Below are positions 7,106-9,203 of a stretch of 9,203 nucleotides of DNA, piece after piece. This DNA is from Synechococcaceae cyanobacterium (lineage in GTDB: Bacteria > Cyanobacteriota > Cyanobacteriia > PCC-6307 > Cyanobiaceae). The notes beneath the pieces were generated by a model. The model was given only the letters and a program-made list of their open reading frames with translations. It was not told where the DNA came from and did not search any database. Position 1 is the stretch's first letter; every line of letters begins with the position of its first letter. Location of the stretch: NCBI GenBank assembly GCA_947460085.1, contig CANHGA010000071.1, positions 1-9,203 of the forward strand. Reading direction: 5' to 3'. The position numbers and the translations under genes are program-made.

Positions 7106-7139
7106 CGGGTTCATGGTGTAACCGGGTTCATGGTGCAAC
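7106..7139. repeat. 17-bp tandem duplication (two copies, one mismatch)
   Basis: On the plus strand CGGGTTCATGGTGTAAC (7106-7122) is followed directly by CGGGTTCATGGTGCAAC (7123-7139). It spans the end of the ferredoxin gene and nearly all of the spacer before the membrane-protein gene. On the minus strand each copy contains an ATGA stop/start overlap. Confidence 0.9.
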
Positions 7140-7562
7140 GGGGCCCAGCTCGGGACGGTCCAAGACAAGGGCAATGGCATTCATCGGACAGCTTGGGATG
7201 CACTGCTCGCACACCAGACAGCGTTGCGCATCAAATTCCAACTGCCAAGTCGGAGCGCCAACGTTCAACGCCCCACTGGGGCACACACTCGAACAAATGC
7301 CGCAATCGACGCAGGCCCCCGGGTCGATCTGGATCTGACCCGGAGCCCGATTGAGGCCGAGCCCCTGGCCTTCCAACCACGCCTCGGCGGCAGCCAGCTC
7401 ATCGATATCCCCGGAAAGCTCCACCACCATGGTGCCGCTCTGGTTGGGGGCGATCTGGGCCCTCAGGATCTTGGCCGCGATATCGAAATCCACGGCCAAC
7501 CGATAGGTGATCGGCTGATGCACCGCCTCCCGCGGGAAATGCAGGGTGAGCCGCCGTTTCAA
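7128..7562 (-). CDS. NIL-domain ferredoxin with two [4Fe-4S] clusters
   Basis: Cytoplasmic electron carrier of the type widespread in cyanobacteria, 144 residues. Residues 1 to about 75 form a NIL domain (VTYRL-like PITYRLAVDFDIAAKILRA, then IAPNQSGTMVVELSGD), a fold otherwise known as the ligand-sensing tail of MetN ABC-transporter ATPases. The C-terminal half carries two classical 4Fe-4S motifs: Cys84-x2-Cys87-x2-Cys90-x3-Cys94-Pro and Cys115-x2-Cys118-x2-Cys121-x3-Cys125-Pro, so both clusters are complete. The start is a TTG at 7562 (MKRRLTLHFP), which matches where this family usually begins; an in-frame TAG lies not far upstream and no ATG intervenes. The electron-transfer partners are not known from sequence. 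It is first in a two-gene minus-strand unit with the membrane-protein gene, and divergent from txlA across 54 bp. Confidence 0.93.
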   Translation of the reverse strand: MKRRLTLHFPREAVHQPITYRLAVDFDIAAKILRAQIAPNQSGTMVVELSGDIDELAAAEAWLEGQGLGLNRAPGQIQIDPGACVDCGICSSVCPSGALNVGAPTWQLEFDAQRCLVCEQCIPSCPMNAIALVLDRPELGPVAP

Positions 7563-7616
7563 TCCCAGGAGCCCACGTGATTCAAAAAGCTAGCAAGCAC
7601 TGGCAAAGTGCATGCC
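7563..7616. promoter_or_regulatory. Short divergent intergenic region between ferredoxin and txlA genes, with small palindromes
   Basis: This 54-bp gap must hold, or lie near, the start signals of two divergent units. It contains the inverted repeat GCACT-GGCAA-AGTGC (7597-7611) and three perfect 6-bp palindromes: CACGTG (7574-7579), GCTAGC (7589-7594) and GCATGC (7610-7615). I see no convincing paired -35/-10 boxes and no GTA-N8-TAC (NtcA) site. A regulatory role is inferred from position only. Confidence 0.35.
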
Positions 7617-8189
7617 ATGACTTCACCTCCCAGCGCCTCCAGCCTCGGTGCCAAGGAACGCCTAATCTTGGTCTTACTGGCAGCTGTTTTGGCTGGCGCC
7701 GTGCTCTGGTTCCGGGGCGGTCTGCACCCGGCAGCCCCCTTAGAACGGCTAGCCCGCCAATCCCCCGACCTGCAAGTGGCCTTGGCCAACGGCAGGCCGA
7801 CCGTGGTCGAGTTCTACGCCGACTGGTGCGAAGCCTGCCGAACGATGGCACCAGCCATGGAGGCCATGGAACAGGAGCACCGGGGCAAACTCGATGTGGT
7901 GTTGCTCAATGTCGACAACCCCCGCTGGCAGCCGGAGATGGATCGCTATGCCGTCAATGGCATTCCCCAGCTCGAGCTCTTCAATGCCAGCGGCGAGAGC
8001 GTCGGTCGATCGATCGGTGCCCGAACGGCCAGCGACCTGCAGGCCCTAAGCCAAGCCCTGATCGAAGACCGGCCGCTGCCGGCGATCGCTGGAGTTGGCA
8101 AGGTGAGCCAGCTCAACGAAGAGCAAGCGGAGTCCGGCCTGCGGGCCGCGCCCACGCCCGCCCTCGCCGGCCCCCGAAGCCACGCCTAA
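7617..8189 (+). CDS. txlA: Membrane-anchored thioredoxin-like protein (TxlA type)
   Basis: Thiol-disulfide oxidoreductase of the TxlA/HCF164 type, tied in cyanobacteria and chloroplasts to redox control and cytochrome maturation. It has 190 residues from ATG 7617. A short Ser/Pro-rich N-terminus is followed by one membrane anchor (about 16-32, LILVLLAAVLAGAVLWF). The thioredoxin fold then carries the active site YADWCEACRTMAP (Cys71 and Cys74, motif WCEAC rather than WCGPC) and cis-Pro117 in NGIPQLELF. A tail of about 40 residues rich in Ala, Glu and Pro ends the protein. An in-frame GTG at 7608 would add three residues; the ATG is preferred. No Shine-Dalgarno is visible. thyX follows after 22 bp, suggesting an operon. 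With basic residues (Lys13, Arg15) before the anchor, an N-in topology with the thioredoxin domain on the lumenal or periplasmic side is plausible. Confidence 0.9.
   Translation: MTSPPSASSLGAKERLILVLLAAVLAGAVLWFRGGLHPAAPLERLARQSPDLQVALANGRPTVVEFYADWCEACRTMAPAMEAMEQEHRGKLDVVLLNVDNPRWQPEMDRYAVNGIPQLELFNASGESVGRSIGARTASDLQALSQALIEDRPLPAIAGVGKVSQLNEEQAESGLRAAPTPALAGPRSHA
8082..8089. repeat. HIP1 octamer GCGATCGC
   Basis: Third copy, within the 3' part of txlA (Pro-Ala-Ile-Ala codons). Confidence 0.8.
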
Positions 8190-8211
8190 CCCCACCCCAC
8201 CGACTGACCCC

Positions 8212-8937
8212 ATGGATCCCCGCTTCCGGGTGGCCCTGATTGCCGCCACACCCAATCCCCAACAGTGCGTGTATGCCGGCATGCACCAGGACTACAGCGA
8301 AGGCTTCGTGGCAGAGGATCCATCCAGCTGGCCCGACGAAACCAAAGCCGGTGAGGTCTGCGTCAAACGGCTGTTGGCTGGGGAACGCGGCCATTACGGC
8401 CCCCTGGAACATGCCCAGATTGTGCTGAATGTGGGTTGGTTTCCCCACTCGGTGATGCAGCAGGCCCGCACCCACCGGGTGGGGGTGAGCTTCGATGTGC
8501 AATCGATGCGCTACACCGGCGATCGCATCTGCAAAGCCGCCAGCGGCGCGCTCCCCCTGGAAGAGGTGTTCTACCTCCGGCCCGAGGGCAACTACAGCGA
8601 CCGCCAAGGCAAAAAGTATGCCTACACCGCGGAACAACGCCAAATTGATTTAGCGCTGTGCCAGCAAGCTGCCGAGCGTTACAGCGACCTGCTCCAGGCT
8701 GGTTTTGCTGAAGAACATGCCCGCGGCATCCTTCCCTTCGATTACCGCCAACACTTTGTGGTGAGCTTCAGCCTGAGGGCGTTTCTGCACTTCCTGGATC
8801 TCAGGGCCAAGCTCGATGCCCAGCAGGAAATCCGCGAACTCTGCGACCTGATGTGGCCCCACCTCCAGGGCTGGGCACCCCAATTTGCCGACTGGTACGA
8901 AAAGAGCCGGCTCCATAAAGCCCGCTTGGCTCCCTAA
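8212..8937 (+). CDS. thyX: Flavin-dependent thymidylate synthase
   Basis: Makes dTMP from dUMP with methylene-tetrahydrofolate as carbon donor and FAD/NADPH as reductant, in the cytoplasm. 241 residues from ATG 8212. Recognisable parts are GHYGPLEHAQIVLNV (equivalent to the family GH.SP.EH..F.F), the signature ARTHRVGVSFDVQSMRYTG with Arg86, His88, Arg89, Ser98 and Arg100, and a C-terminal LRAFLHFLDLR helix followed by WYEKSRLHKARLAP. The signature departs from the classic RHR-x7-S: the first Arg is displaced by a Thr (R-T-H-R), and eight residues rather than seven separate HR from the Ser. It lies 22 bp after txlA on the same strand; the spacer has no ribosome binding site. Its TAA overlaps the TAG of the convergent dcd gene, which feeds the same pathway (dCTP to dUTP to dUMP). 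Confidence 0.95.
   Translation: MDPRFRVALIAATPNPQQCVYAGMHQDYSEGFVAEDPSSWPDETKAGEVCVKRLLAGERGHYGPLEHAQIVLNVGWFPHSVMQQARTHRVGVSFDVQSMRYTGDRICKAASGALPLEEVFYLRPEGNYSDRQGKKYAYTAEQRQIDLALCQQAAERYSDLLQAGFAEEHARGILPFDYRQHFVVSFSLRAFLHFLDLRAKLDAQQEIRELCDLMWPHLQGWAPQFADWYEKSRLHKARLAP
8519..8526. repeat. HIP1 octamer GCGATCGC
   Basis: Fourth copy, in thyX directly after the signature motif (codons for Gly-Asp-Arg-Ile). Confidence 0.8.
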
Positions 8938-9203
8938 ACCTTGGCCAAGGTGACCCGCTCGGGCTGGTGCTGGTACTTACCGGCGCGGTCTTTGTAGGTG
9001 GTCTCGCAGGGATCACCCTCAAAGAACAGCAACTGGCAGATGCCCTCATTGGCATAAATGCGGCAATCTGCCCCGGAGGAATTGCTGAATTCCAAGGTGA
9101 GATGGCCCTCCCAACTGGCCTCGGCCGGCGTGGTGTTCACGATGATGCCCAGGCGGGCATAGGTGCTTTTGCCCAGACAAATCACGGTGATGTTGGGGGG
9201 TAC
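8934..9203 (-). CDS. dcd: dCTP deaminase, C-terminal part (5' end beyond the window)
   Basis: Deaminates dCTP to dUTP, supplying dUMP for ThyX. Only the last 89 residues are present; the frame is open to the window edge (V-P-P-N-I-T-V-I-C-L-G), so the start and about half of the usual 190-200 residues are missing. The visible active-site stretch is GKSTYARLGIIVNTTP, whose Ser and Arg match Ser111 and Arg115 of E. coli Dcd, followed by WEGHLTLEFSN, whose Glu matches catalytic Glu138. YANEGICQLLFFEGDPCETTY and a GKYQHQPERVTL end are typical of bacterial Dcd. The apparent GTG at 9185 is internal and not a start. It is convergent with thyX, with overlapping stop codons. Whether the enzyme is mono- or bifunctional (with dUTPase) cannot be judged from this part. 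Confidence 0.93.
   Translation of the reverse strand, partial: VPPNITVICLGKSTYARLGIIVNTTPAEASWEGHLTLEFSNSSGADCRIYANEGICQLLFFEGDPCETTYKDRAGKYQHQPERVTLAKV

Noticed and set aside
7563..7616. NtcA site or sigma-70 promoter in the divergent spacer
   Set aside because: No GTA-N8-TAC is present. A TTGCCA on the minus strand has no good -10 at 16-18 bp; the best (TTGAAT) is at 15 bp and only 4 of 6.
1..9203. Defence, toxin-antitoxin, phage or biosynthetic system
   Set aside because: Every substantial gene is a recognisable housekeeping or conserved cyanobacterial gene, apart from two small membrane proteins. No transposase, integrase, att repeats or abrupt base-composition change was seen.

Overview
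This is a compact, GC-rich window (roughly two-thirds G+C by eye) that reads as a picocyanobacterial chromosome of the Synechococcus/Cyanobium type. The evidence is an IctB-family membrane protein, a NIL-domain/2[4Fe-4S] ferredoxin, a TxlA-type membrane-tethered thioredoxin, a cyanobacterial-style ThyX ending in RLHKARLAP, and four copies of the HIP1 octamer GCGATCGC. No mobile element, phage gene, tRNA/rRNA, CRISPR array or clear terminator is visible. Intergenic spaces are all under about 60 bp.

Layout, left to right. (1) Bases 1-2795, plus strand: the 3' part of trmB (tRNA m7G46 methyltransferase), the ictB-like gene and a BadF/BadG-type sugar kinase, each overlapping the next by 22 or 8 bp, so probably one transcript. 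(2) Bases 2803-4513, minus strand: glmM (phosphoglucosamine mutase), preceded by a small, probably membrane-anchored hypothetical protein. (3) Bases 4543-6585, plus strand: an exported Slt-type lytic transglycosylase, divergent from the small gene. (4) Bases 6582-7562, minus strand: the NIL-domain ferredoxin followed by an unknown multi-pass membrane protein. The two lie in the same reading frame, separated by one stop codon and a 17-bp tandem duplication. (5) Bases 7617-8937, plus strand: txlA and thyX. (6) Bases 8934-9203, minus strand: the C-terminal part of dcd (dCTP deaminase), running off the window.

Functional themes. Sugar kinase, GlmM and lytic transglycosylase all touch amino-sugar and cell-wall metabolism, which suggests (inference) that the kinase acts on a wall-derived amino sugar. 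The ferredoxin/membrane-protein pair and TxlA, divergent across about 54 bp, are redox proteins. ThyX and Dcd belong to one pathway: dCTP to dUTP, then (by dUTPase) dUMP, then dTMP.

Most genes are ordinary core genes. The parts most worth a second look are the ferredoxin/membrane-protein junction (chain of overlapping stop/start codons; in-frame fusion potential), the ThyX signature with altered spacing, and two convergent gene pairs whose stop codons overlap inside a 4-bp TTAG or CTAA. I found no clearly new multi-gene system.
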